Of a DNA stretch of 64,000 nucleotides, positions 13,040 to 22,857 are shown piece after piece (the first letter of the stretch is position 1; each line of letters begins with the position of its first letter). Source of the stretch: Dioscorea cayenensis subsp. rotundata (Eukaryota; Streptophyta; Magnoliopsida; Dioscoreales; Dioscoreaceae). The stretch lies in assembly GCF_009730915.1 (NCBI RefSeq), contig NC_052486.1, positions 23,754,137 through 23,818,136 of the forward strand. Reading direction: 5' to 3'. The notes under the pieces are model-generated. The model was not told the origin of the DNA. It did not search any database and worked only from the letters and a program-made list of their open reading frames with translations. Position numbers and translations under genes: made by a program.

Positions 13040-14413
13040 TTAGTACTTAGTACTAGTAGTGAGGAAATTAACAAAAACATCTAGAGAAGCAGAGGAGCTC
13101 TTGGGAAATCCTTGGGAGAAGATGGATCTGATGGAAGCTGTCCGTTTCTTGACCTCGTCGTCGGCCATCAGCTTCTTGATGCCATTCGCCACGTCAGCAC
13201 GTGTCACCACCGCGTCGGCTTCGGCTTTGATCGGTAATCCCACCTTTAAACGGTTCGTCATCAGTTTGGCGTTGAGTATCTGATCCCCACGCACTGGCCA
13301 CGTCAGCACTGGGACCCCACAACCGAGTGCTTCCAGCGTGGAGTTCCAGCCACAGTGGCACACGTAGCCTCCGGTCGCCACGTGGCTTAAGATCAGGAGC
13401 TGCGGGGCCCACCCATTGATCACCAGCCCTTTTCCTTTAGTCCGGTGTGCGAACTCATCCCGAGAGAAGAAGCCATTTTTCACGATCTCGGTCCCAGCCT
13501 GGACGGCCCAAATGAAAGGCTGGTTCGAGTCCTCAAGCCCCGCAGCCAGCTCGATCAACTCCTCCTCCGTGGGGGCCACCAGGGACCCGAATGACACGTA
13601 GATCACCGACCCACGTGGCTTCCCATCCAACCACTCGATCACGTCCTTCTCACTGACGCTTGACTCGAGCTTGGCACGCACCTCCCCATCTCGAACCAAA
13701 CCAGACCCCGTCGTCTCCCAGAACCGGACCGGAAGCAAAGGACCCACGCACCAGACCGGCTTCCCGGCCTCCGCCGCCAAATAATCCAAAAACACACGCT
13801 CGAGCTCGTCGCACGTGTTCATAAGGAAAGCCACCGTGCTGCTTGAGGCCACTAAGCCCCTCTTCCTCGGCCCATGATTACGGGACGGCCCATCCGGTCC
13901 ACCGGGCCCAGTGTTTCTCTGAAAACGTGGTGGCGGGCCCAGGTGAGTCATATCGGATGCGGTCAAGACCATATCATCTGGCAGACCCGGAATAGTGAGA
14001 AGCCGACTAGGGTTAACCTCGTCCTTGGGAAACCTCGACGTGGCGTGTTCCAATGCGGCGGAGCAGGCGCTGGAGGTGAAGAAACTAACGGTTGGGATTT
14101 TGAGTTCTTGGCATGTGTCAAAAATCCAGCCCATCATCTCGTCAACGATGGCACAAAGAGGACGAGAAGAAGAAGAAAGCTTAGTGAGAAGGGGGATGAT
14201 GATCTCTTCTAGAAGGCCAGGACGGAAGCGGATTAGAGAGGGAACAGAGAACTCATGTATGCGGATCAGAGGGTGGAGAGAGACGGAAGAAGAGGTGGAT
14301 GGTAGGAGGAGGGTTATACGGAGATTACGTCCGGCGAGGTGGTTGGCCAGCTCAGTCGCCGGGAAGATATGGCCGGGATGAGGGAACGGGATGATAAGGA
14401 TTTCAGCTTCCAT
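13040..14413 (-). CDS. UDP-glycosyltransferase (plant family 1 UGT)
   Basis: Transfers sugar from a UDP-sugar to a small acceptor such as a flavonoid, hormone or other metabolite, in the cytosol (family knowledge). Single exon, 457 residues, the usual UGT length. The N-terminal FPHPGHIFPATELA carries the catalytic His. The C-terminal PSPG box begins GWAPQLLILSHVATGGYV, continues CHCGWNSTLEALGCGVPVLT and ends in a DQ pair; a final Gln in this box usually goes with UDP-glucose use. The acceptor cannot be predicted and I do not assign a UGT subfamily. GC content is clearly higher than in the flanks. The start at 14413 (MEAEILII) puts the first beta strand at the very N-terminus, as is normal. 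Confidence 0.95.
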   Translation of the reverse strand: MEAEILIIPFPHPGHIFPATELANHLAGRNLRITLLLPSTSSSVSLHPLIRIHEFSVPSLIRFRPGLLEEIIIPLLTKLSSSSRPLCAIVDEMMGWIFDTCQELKIPTVSFFTSSACSAALEHATSRFPKDEVNPSRLLTIPGLPDDMVLTASDMTHLGPPPRFQRNTGPGGPDGPSRNHGPRKRGLVASSSTVAFLMNTCDELERVFLDYLAAEAGKPVWCVGPLLPVRFWETTGSGLVRDGEVRAKLESSVSEKDVIEWLDGKPRGSVIYVSFGSLVAPTEEELIELAAGLEDSNQPFIWAVQAGTEIVKNGFFSRDEFAHRTKGKGLVINGWAPQLLILSHVATGGYVCHCGWNSTLEALGCGVPVLTWPVRGDQILNAKLMTNRLKVGLPIKAEADAVVTRADVANGIKKLMADDEVKKRTASIRSIFSQGFPKSSSASLDVFVNFLTTSTKY

Positions 14414-14472
14414 GTTTGCTAGTTTTTTGGTTAATAATTTGTCAATGCTTGGACTTTTTGGATCATGCCTGT

Positions 14473-14526
14473 ATACATTAATATTAATATTAATATTAAT
14501 ATTAATATTAATAATATTAATATATA
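14473..14526. repeat. (TAATAT)n microsatellite upstream of the UGT gene
   Basis: A run of ATTAATATT units lies about 60 bp upstream of the UGT start codon, in the probable promoter. The rest of 14414-14871 shows no gene; it is the gap between the 3' end of the subtilase and the 5' end of the UGT gene. Confidence 0.85.
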
Positions 14527-14871
14527 GATAGGGATGATGGATTGGCGAGCAAGTAACAAAGAGGAAAGTTCTTAATACTTAATCCGAAACCCTTGCTAAA
14601 GTGCTGAGCCGACCAGTCATGACTCATGAGAGTCCAAACGCTTAGTGATGCATGTTTGAGTTTGAATGATGTGGCAGAACGTGATTGGTTAGCAGAGGAC
14701 GTGGAGGAGAAGGCATTGCATGATAATGTAAGCAGTCACGTAATCGTCCACTCTGATTAGTGATTAGTAGTCATGTAATAATAATTTGAATAAATAGCAG
14801 ATGGGGCACACACTGGTTTTATTATATGACCTTTATAGTAACTTCAATAACACATGTTTGACTTTAATGAA

Positions 14872-17154
14872 TCAACTGAGGCCTACCATGACAGGACTTC
14901 TCACTGTTATACTCTTATCAGAAGAAACCCAGGTCAATAGTGTTTCAAAGAATGACAACCCTCCAGTGTTGTTGTTTGTGCTGCTGAATGTCACTGAGAA
15001 CTGAAGCTCTTGCTTGGCCTTTGTAAATTTCAAACTCTTTGGATTTACAATCATTGAAACACCAATTGGTGGTGGTGTAATCTCTAGTGTGTATGTTGAT
15101 TTTGGAAGTCCAACATTTGTCACTGTCCTGTGTACCACTGTTGTGTAGTTATTTGATGCAGTTAGGAACACCATAAATGAAGGGTAATTCAGTTCAGAAC
15201 CAGAGATACTCTGTATTGTTGAGCATATGATAGGACGGCGTGTGATAGCACTGACTTGCTTGTCCGTGTAATTCAATCCACAGAGATAACTAACATAACT
15301 AATTGGCTTGATGTCATAGACCAGACCAGGGTAGTTGGCCTTAGAAGGATTAACATGACCAGCGCCAACAGTGAAGAAATCAGCAGTGTTCAGTGTATGA
15401 TCAAGGATTACATTCCCATCATTATCTGTTATTTCTGAAGATGTCATGATCGCCGATTTGATCGCAGCCGGAGACCAATCCGGATGTGAATGTTTTAGCA
15501 ATGCCGCAATCCCGGTAAGATGAGGAGTAGCCATGGATGTTCCGGATATCATGTTGAATCTTGATTTTGCTCCGACTAAAAATGGCCATGCAGCTAAAAT
15601 GTTCACACCGGGGCCAATGATATCTGGCTTCAGAATGCTAGGGTCTGCTTGATTTGGTCCTCTAGATGTGAAATACCCCGTGACCGGAGCCGGAGTCACG
15701 CCGAGCAGAGTACCTTGGAAGAAGATGGATGCCATTGGTTTTGGATTAGAAGATATGTATGTTTTGATCTCCAATCCATCTTCATAGCTAACATGCGAGG
15801 CTGGTAGCACATTGACTGAGGCCAATGTTGTGTATCCTTCGACGGCTTGATTAGCTAAAATCATAGCTACTCCTCCGGCTTTCTTGACAACTGATCCTTT
15901 CAACACTCTGTCTACATCACCATCATCACAAATCACAACTTTTCCTCGAACATTAATACCTTTGAGGGAGCCAATTTTGCAAGTTGCCGCACTTGAATTG
16001 ATCGAACCAGGATACACCAAAGGTCGAGGGATGGACCGGAAGCCTTGTGGCTGATAAGCCGACTCTCCGTTGAACTGTTGGCCATTGCCAAGCTTCACAG
16101 TTGTGCGAAGAACTCTGTTTATCGTGCTTGCACCGACTGTGAGAATCCATGGAGCTTCATTCGACAATGTACCGTAGGATGGGCCACTGTTTCCAGCAGC
16201 ACAGCTAACAATAACACCTTTCTCGACTGCCCCGAATGCACCGATGGCTATACTGTCACTGTAGAAAGGACGAGAAGAACCACCGAGGGAGAGTGAGAGA
16301 ATATCGACACCATCACTAACAGCTGCATCCATTCCAGCTAGAATGTCCGAATCATAGCAGCCAATATCAGTGCAAACTTTGTACATGGCAAGGTGAGCAT
16401 ACGGAGCCATGCCTGCTGCTGTGCCGGTTGCTTGTCCAATTATGTCTGAATTTTTCACAAACATGCCGCCTGCCGTGCTGGCTGTGTGCGTGCCATGGCC
16501 GACATTATCAAATGGTGCTTTGCTCGATTGTCCTTGCACATAGTTTCTGGCTCCGATGAGCTTGTTGTTGCAGTTCTTGAACTGGCACACCCCTTTCCAT
16601 TTTGCCGGGGGAGGAGGCATGCCTTGATCATTGAATGAGGGGTGTGTCGGTAAGACGCCGGTATCTAGGACACCAATGATGATGCTCTGACCGAAGTTGG
16701 AGCCGTTCCACAAGCTAGATGCACTGCTAATGCCCAAGAAATCAGGTGTGTGTGTTGTTAGCAGCGCCAGAAGACGGTCCGGGTACGCATGAACGAAACC
16801 CGGCTTCGTCTTCATCTCTTCAACGTCTTCATGAGTCAATTTAGCGGCGAAACCACTAACAACATTTGTATAGGAGTAAATGAGTTTTGAATTGGTTGCA
16901 GGCAAGAAAGATTTATACCATTTTTCACAACCATTGGGTGTATTTTCTGATGGTGGATGTACTAAGACAATGTATGTTTGCAGGCCAGATGAATTCTGTT
17001 TCCAGGTTACAGATTGGTGCAGACTCACTGAGGTTTTTTGGGCGGCATTAATGGTGGTGGTGTGCTTCAAGGAAGGTAATGGCTGGTTTAGACTCTTGGC
17101 TAGATGTATGTAGTTTGAAACATAAAGGAATGCTAAGAGGTAGGAGATGAGCAT
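14872..17154 (-). CDS. Subtilisin-like serine protease (plant subtilase, S8)
   Basis: Secreted endopeptidase of the apoplast (family knowledge). Intronless, 760 residues, usual for plant subtilases. In order: hydrophobic signal peptide (MLISYLLAFLYVSNYI); inhibitor I9 prodomain with YIVLVHPP and YSYTNVVSGFAAKLT; catalytic Asp in GVLDTGVLPTHPSF; catalytic His in GHGTHTAST; oxyanion-hole Asn in AAGNSGPSYG; a PA domain insertion around residues 355-480; catalytic Ser in SGTSMATPHLTG; and a C-terminal fibronectin III-like domain with TRTVTNVG-like HRTVTNVGLPKSTY. All catalytic residues are present, so it should be active. N-glycosylation motifs are common. It is next to the UGT gene and on the same strand, but nothing suggests joint function. 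The natural substrate is unknown. Confidence 0.96.
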   Translation of the reverse strand: MLISYLLAFLYVSNYIHLAKSLNQPLPSLKHTTTINAAQKTSVSLHQSVTWKQNSSGLQTYIVLVHPPSENTPNGCEKWYKSFLPATNSKLIYSYTNVVSGFAAKLTHEDVEEMKTKPGFVHAYPDRLLALLTTHTPDFLGISSASSLWNGSNFGQSIIIGVLDTGVLPTHPSFNDQGMPPPPAKWKGVCQFKNCNNKLIGARNYVQGQSSKAPFDNVGHGTHTASTAGGMFVKNSDIIGQATGTAAGMAPYAHLAMYKVCTDIGCYDSDILAGMDAAVSDGVDILSLSLGGSSRPFYSDSIAIGAFGAVEKGVIVSCAAGNSGPSYGTLSNEAPWILTVGASTINRVLRTTVKLGNGQQFNGESAYQPQGFRSIPRPLVYPGSINSSAATCKIGSLKGINVRGKVVICDDGDVDRVLKGSVVKKAGGVAMILANQAVEGYTTLASVNVLPASHVSYEDGLEIKTYISSNPKPMASIFFQGTLLGVTPAPVTGYFTSRGPNQADPSILKPDIIGPGVNILAAWPFLVGAKSRFNMISGTSMATPHLTGIAALLKHSHPDWSPAAIKSAIMTSSEITDNDGNVILDHTLNTADFFTVGAGHVNPSKANYPGLVYDIKPISYVSYLCGLNYTDKQVSAITRRPIICSTIQSISGSELNYPSFMVFLTASNNYTTVVHRTVTNVGLPKSTYTLEITPPPIGVSMIVNPKSLKFTKAKQELQFSVTFSSTNNNTGGLSFFETLLTWVSSDKSITVRSPVMVGLS

Positions 17155-17562
17155 CTTTTCTTTTTGCTATATATATGGAATTGGCTTTATAAGCTAAAAG
17201 CTAGGAGATCGACGATGTTATATATATATAGAGAGAGATGTAAGGCCTCTGGTTTTGCATTCTATGTGAAGTATGTATAACAGGTTGGCCAATTAATTAG
17301 TCAAGGCTAATAATAAATTAATAATTAAAGTAGTGCTTACGACGTTCTCAATTTGAGACTAAATTTAAGCTAAGCACATGAAGCACGACACGGCGGAGTT
17401 CTAATTTATTCATGACTTGTGATGGTTATATCTAGATATCTGACTTCTGGTTGCAGTTATACATGATCTAAATGGTGTGTTACTTGACCTTGGAGCATGT
17501 TGTCACATGATTAGATGCAAGAAATACGGTAAAGAATAATAACATAATAGTAAGCTGAAATG

Positions 17563-17603
<41 letters not shown>

Positions 17604-19104
17604 CCATATTAATTTCCACTTGTTTTGTTTAATAACAAGATAAGATGACCATATATATATATATACAACGAAAGGATGCAGACAAAAAACTAGCTATTGG
17701 TGCTACCAAATGATCAGATATAGAGGAAAATGAATGAAACATAGTGTTTCATTATCAACAACCTTAAAGCGAAAACAATGAGCAAGAAACAGACTAACTA
17801 CAATTATATATAATATCCAAAATGGGGTAAACATGCTTAAAAAGACAGTTGTGGATAACTTACGTCTTGTTTTATCATTTCCTTTCAAGGGTCACAGAAA
17901 AGTGACACCAGTGATCCAGTTAAAGCAAAGCATAAGATAACCGAAAAGTGACACAGATGATCAAGTTAGACCAAAGCATAAGATATTATGGAATGCAGAT
18001 ATCAAATACTGCTATAATAAGCAAGAGTTGGTATCAAAGTGGCCCTAAGTTTTGTCCATGGACTATATAAACTTGTTAATTAATCCAATAATGTGACCTG
18101 AAAATGTGCTGATTACCATGTGGATACACCATTCTTTCTATTCTGACATCTTAATTATAAATAAACAATCTTGGACCACTTTGCTATTTAATCCTTTTCA
18201 TGTAATCCCATTACTAACTAAAAAAGTATCAGAAGAAGTTGCTTCTGATCTTCTTTTAGAATTCAAAGAAAAAAAAAAACAAATTGCTTAATATCCAATA
18301 TACAAGGGCTAAATAATTTATATTCAACTCAATACTTTTGATATCTAATTGGGTTGATTTTCCTATTAAAAAAAAAAAGGGGATAAAATACACTCTGCAT
18401 CTAAAGTTATATGATTAATGCAAGTGAAAAGAGGCACATAAAAGGCTCTTTCCTCTTATATATCTTTGTTTTCTTTATAATTACAGAAGTAGTCCTTTTT
18501 TTTGGCTTTATTTAACTTAATTTTTTTTTTTAACTTATTATTGCTTTTTGAAATTTTTTTAATTTGTTAAAAAAGCATATTTATTTTAAAAATATAATAT
18601 TATTAAAATATAAAGCATTTTTTTCACATTTTTCTAAAACATATTTTTTTGTTCAACTGCTTTGTTTTTAATTTTTTTCAAAATTTACTCAAACATGTAA
18701 ATTTCTCTTCCCCTTCTAATAATTTTGAACAAGAGAGTAAACTGACAAATCAATAATAATTTATTTATTTATTTATGATTCCAAAAAAGATCAAGTAACA
18801 AAAGCTAACAAAACCAGACCACTTTCGTATTTAAAAAAACAAAAAAAAGTTTCACTTTTTTTTAAGTTCATAAAATTGTTCAGTCAGTACCTAGATGCTA
18901 ATTGAACCTGGACAAGATGCAGCCTTAGACAAATAAAATAAACCTAGAGCCATTTAAACAATTAAAAAAAGGACTATTTAAAAGAAGAAAAAAAAACGCA
19001 ACATTTAGAATTTAATTTTAAAAAAAATACAACTATGATCAATATTCCACACCAGGAACAGTAACCCAATGAACCAAAATCATGTAAAGATATGAAATGT
19101 AATG
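17155..19104. other. Intergenic, AT-rich, no gene seen
   Basis: Contains the subtilase promoter, with short TATATA runs around 17170 and 17220, a long (TA)n run at about 17566-17600 and a shorter one near 17653. The remainder is AT-rich with poly-A/T tracts. The right end is the probable 3' UTR of TRAPPC2. No exon chain or mobile element was recognised. Confidence 0.6.
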
Positions 19105-21873
19105 CTACAGATATTTTCTGGCGAGAGCCCGAACTTTTGTGTCAAAGTGCGACGATGTAATGCGAGATCCAGGCAAGTAGAGCGGATTTAACAGAATCTG
19201 TTCAAGTAAAACAGTATAAGAAAAAAACACATGGAGATGCTGTTAAAAATCCTTAAAAAAAATATATTTCTGATTTAGATTATTTATGGGATATTCATTA
19301 TGCAATCAGTGAATAGTAATCCACAAAAGAATACTAATATTATATTTTTCGCAATTACATTTCTTGATGATTATCATGGCACATTAAGAAATTAAATACT
19401 TTGTAAAATATACTGTAAGGAGGCCTTACTGTGTCCTTTAAACACACTGAATTATTTTTTTTTGTTTTCCAGCTCATGTTGTATGTTTACATCTGGTTGA
19501 TTTCCTAGAATCAGGCACTAAAAAATCAATGCGAGTGGTGGGATTTGCTGCAAGATGTAAGCATAGTAAATAAAGGTTAGGAATCTTATGGTTGACCATC
19601 AATATATTAAGTCTTGTGCAAGCTAGTCATGGAGGCCTATAGAGTAGTTTAGCAGATGAGAATCAGGTTGATTATTTAAAACTTCTTTTAGTCAAGTTCA
19701 CTCATAATCTAGTTTAACAACTGAGGTTCTCTAAATAATAATCTAAACTCTAGTCAAGGAAAATGAGATACCCTTTTGATAAGGAAAATCAAGGTACATG
19801 GACCATTCTTGGTGTGAATACAGGAAACATATACAGACCTGGGTAGCTACTAAATACTGCAAATACAGAAAAAAATGTACAGCTGGGCATCTGATTATTT
19901 TATATTCCTTATTGGTTCATCCAATCTCTAGCTTTGTTTTAAAGGCAAAAGCTAAAGGTATCACATCAGTAAATTCAAGGCTTTCAAACTAAGGCGGATT
20001 TAGCGATACATATGTTGAAGAACACAATTTGCACTCGTCATGAAAATATACAAGAAATACTATTTCTAGATAGGAAATTCAAAGTTAACAGTCAAAACTA
20101 TAAGAATGTCTTCTCTTTGAAAATATTGCACTTCCAGATAAGTAAGAACATAAGTGGCATTGCTTCTCTCCTAATGATTTGTGTTGAAAGGACTATAATA
20201 AATTATTACTGTCACAACTGGAAGATCAAAAGGATAGCAGTAACATTACCTTTATATAAAGTTCGTGAACCTCTTGAAAGAAGCTTTTAATCCCGTCTTC
20301 ATTGCGTGAATCATGAAGCAACATTAATCTAGTATGTATGACACTGTTTGTTAAGGAAACAAAGGAGACTCAAACAGAAAAAATAATGCAGCACAAACCA
20401 TACATCAACTAAGAGAAATGTTCCCTACTTCTCAGAAATTGCACTCTTGACTTAATAATGAGTTATAAGAACATGAATAATCAATTCTCATTAAAAAGGT
20501 TATGAATGCTTTGGGGAAAACAAGAATATGTCAAATTACTGGACTCACACACTAGACCTGCTGGATGGAATTGACATATTTTGAAAAGGAAGCATATATA
20601 TTACTTTAGATTCAATAGATCTTACTGTGACATGGGATTCTTGTGGCTTGCGATTCAATTAAAGTTTATTAATCCATGACCAATCAAATAGCTCATTTTG
20701 TGGACTTCAGTTTATGATGATTTAAAACTTAAGCTACAGTCATATAACATGACAACAATAAAAGGAAAAAAATCCAAGCATAGGTGGGATATGACCAGCA
20801 GTAACGTAAACTGACACCACCAAATCATTGAACCTGTCCATTGCCTTCAGAAACCTGCATAATCATGTCATCACTGAAATCATCTTCTTAATATTAAAGA
20901 AAAGTGCAGAGAGTTAATCACATAACCATCAACCCATGAAAATGAACAAGATTGAAACTCACATGGCACTTGTGGTCCATGCAAGGTCTTGAACGATATC
21001 CAAGGCAGCATGCAGTATAAACTGGTGCTGGTGAGCTGCTTCTTCTTTCTGCCATATGTACAAGAATATATAAGTGTGATTTAGGTTGTTACACTACCAT
21101 GTTAAGGGTCACCAACCGCTTTAACACCTGGGCGGCTAACACAATCACATTTAATCATGATAGGATAAAAGAATATTTTTTTAATATATGATGCTGAAGC
21201 TTTCCAAAAATAAAGAAGTTTCATTGAAATCAAATGAAGTAGGTAACTAACATCATCTTCCCCTTCAATCTCCTCAATTCCACTCCATTATTACACACAC
21301 TTTTTTCTCTCCACCTTTATGCCAACCAAATGGTATGTTAGGTTAAAAGTTCTTAGGCCAATCTGCTTTTTTCTGTGCTTCTAGATCCAATTATCAGAAA
21401 TTATCTGATACAAATTTGGTCAGAATACAAATAAGCTCTAAGTCATGGTGAAAAAATAATTAAGCCATTCTGTGACTAGGCCTGTCACATTTTTAATTAC
21501 TATTGAATGTCCTTGAACCTTACTAAAATTGGAAAAAAAAAAAAACAGAAATTAATGAAGGAAAACAACTAGGGTTGGGAAAGAAAGCTGAACATTGTCC
21601 ATATAGAAAGAACTATTGAAATACAGCCGAGAGAAAACTGATTAGTCCATTTGATGGTGCTATGAAGTGGGAGTGGCACGCAACAACAGAACAACAGGAA
21701 ACACATATAAAGAAACAAGATAAAAGATAAACAAGCTAAAAACAAGTATTGAAGCAGTGATAAGATTAATCAAGCTGGGCAAAGAAACCTACTTTAATCG
21801 CAGAGCCAACTTCAGCCTCGTATATGGGGATATCATTCCTGCTAACAATGATGAAACATGCTGTAGTCGCCAT
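19105..21873 (-). CDS. TRAPPC2: TRAPP complex subunit 2 (TRAPPC2, sedlin/Trs20)
   Basis: Core subunit of the TRAPP tethering complexes, which activate Rab/Ypt1 GTPases in ER-Golgi traffic (family knowledge). Five coding exons: 21793-21873, 20963-21048, 20793-20854, 20250-20335 and 19105-19197. They total 408 nt, 135 residues, the family's standard length. The longin fold sequence is highly conserved: MATTACFIIVSRNDIPIYEA at the start, HQFILHAALDIVQDLAW, FLKAMDRFNDLVVSVYVTAG, HTRLMLLHDSRNEDGIKSFF, and the end RITSSHFDTKVRALARKYL. The gene probably has a 5' UTR exon near 22264-22480 and an intron ending just before the ATG. Intron 3 needs AT-AC splice sites (see separate entry); the other coding introns are GT-AG. 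It lies divergently to TL29. Confidence 0.96.
20336..20792 (-). other. Probable U12-type AT-AC intron in TRAPPC2
   Basis: The 457-nt intron begins ATATCC and ends in TCATAC in gene sense. With these sites the join reads GGT CAT ACT AGA (G-H-T-R), exactly the conserved TRAPPC2 residues. The GT and AG dinucleotides nearby (GTCATA, and CAG seven bases further upstream) give a wrong frame with a stop. A TTTCCTTAAC match to the U12 branch consensus lies at 20350-20359, about 14 nt from the 3' end, the right distance for the minor spliceosome. No pyrimidine tract is evident, as expected for this class. Confidence 0.88.
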
Positions 21874-22857
21874 TACCTTGAAAGTGAAAAAACAAACCTT
21901 AATAACCTGATAAACATTAAAACAACAACAACAAGATAAAAACATTTTGCAACAATTCATCTTCAATTGGAAAAAGAAGGAAACAACAACATTAAACAGA
22001 CAGCACATGAATCAGAAACTCGTCCACAGATCACAAAACACATAAATCGCATTTTAATTCCTGCTGATTAAGAACCAAACCTCTGATTCACTACAAATAC
22101 CTCAAATCAATGTAATCAATAGCTCGAGAATAACAATAAAACAATAAACATCATCAAATTCGCTCTAGCAAATGCAAAACTAAGAATAACACAGATAAAG
22201 GGGAAGAACTATGTGCTTAATGGAATCACTATAAGACTAATAAACCGATAGATCTGAACTCACAACGAGAGCAATCTTCTTCTTCTTCTTCTTCTTCTTC
22301 GATAAAAGCGTCGGAGAAACGATCGAAAAAAATTCTCTGCTTTAGATCCGTTGATCTTTGGACTAGATGAGCACCCGGCAAGAGCCTGAAAATGGACCAA
22401 TCGTGAGAGAAATGGGGAGAAACGGAGGAATAAGGAGAGATCGGCGGGGCAAGATGGATACCTGTGGAGATGATCGGCGCTGTGATCGGGGTCCGGGACG
22501 GCGACGGAGGCGGTGGTGATGATGATGGTGATGACCGTGGAGCAGTCGATGGAGGATCAGTTCTCTCTTCTTCAGCCTTATCGGATCCCAAGCTTAGCGG
22601 GTCAGAACCCGATCCGATCACAAATGGTTTCATCAACCGTCCATATTGCTTCGAGATTGGATTTCCAATGACTAGATAGTTTACGATCTCGAAGTAAAAT
22701 GGATGGTCATCATGCCTTCCACCTTATCAGCTATCGAGGCTTTGAGGAGATAAACGTCGCTTTTGAGTCCCATTTCCACCAGAGAGCGCGAGGAGAAGGA
22801 GAAGGAGAAGGAGAAGGAGAAGAGAGAAAGCTAGCAAGAGGAGCTTGAATCACGGTA
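21874..22857. promoter_or_regulatory. Shared head-to-head promoter region of TRAPPC2 and TL29
   Basis: Less than 1 kb separates the two divergent start codons. The interval holds the likely TRAPPC2 5' UTR exon and intron (donor GTGAGT near 22258-22263), a CTT run at 22275-22299, and a GAGAAG repeat at about 22797-22821 in the TL29 leader. The region 22440-22640 is GC-rich compared with its flanks. Open frames inside it have no family match and are treated as leader sequence. Confidence 0.55.

Noticed and set aside
13059-14381. Several plus-strand open frames
   Set aside because: They are antisense shadows of the GC-rich intronless UDP-glycosyltransferase gene.
22229-22636. 135-residue minus-strand open frame with Ser/Pro runs
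   Set aside because: It overlaps the probable TRAPPC2 leader and shows low-complexity sequence only; treated as UTR/promoter.
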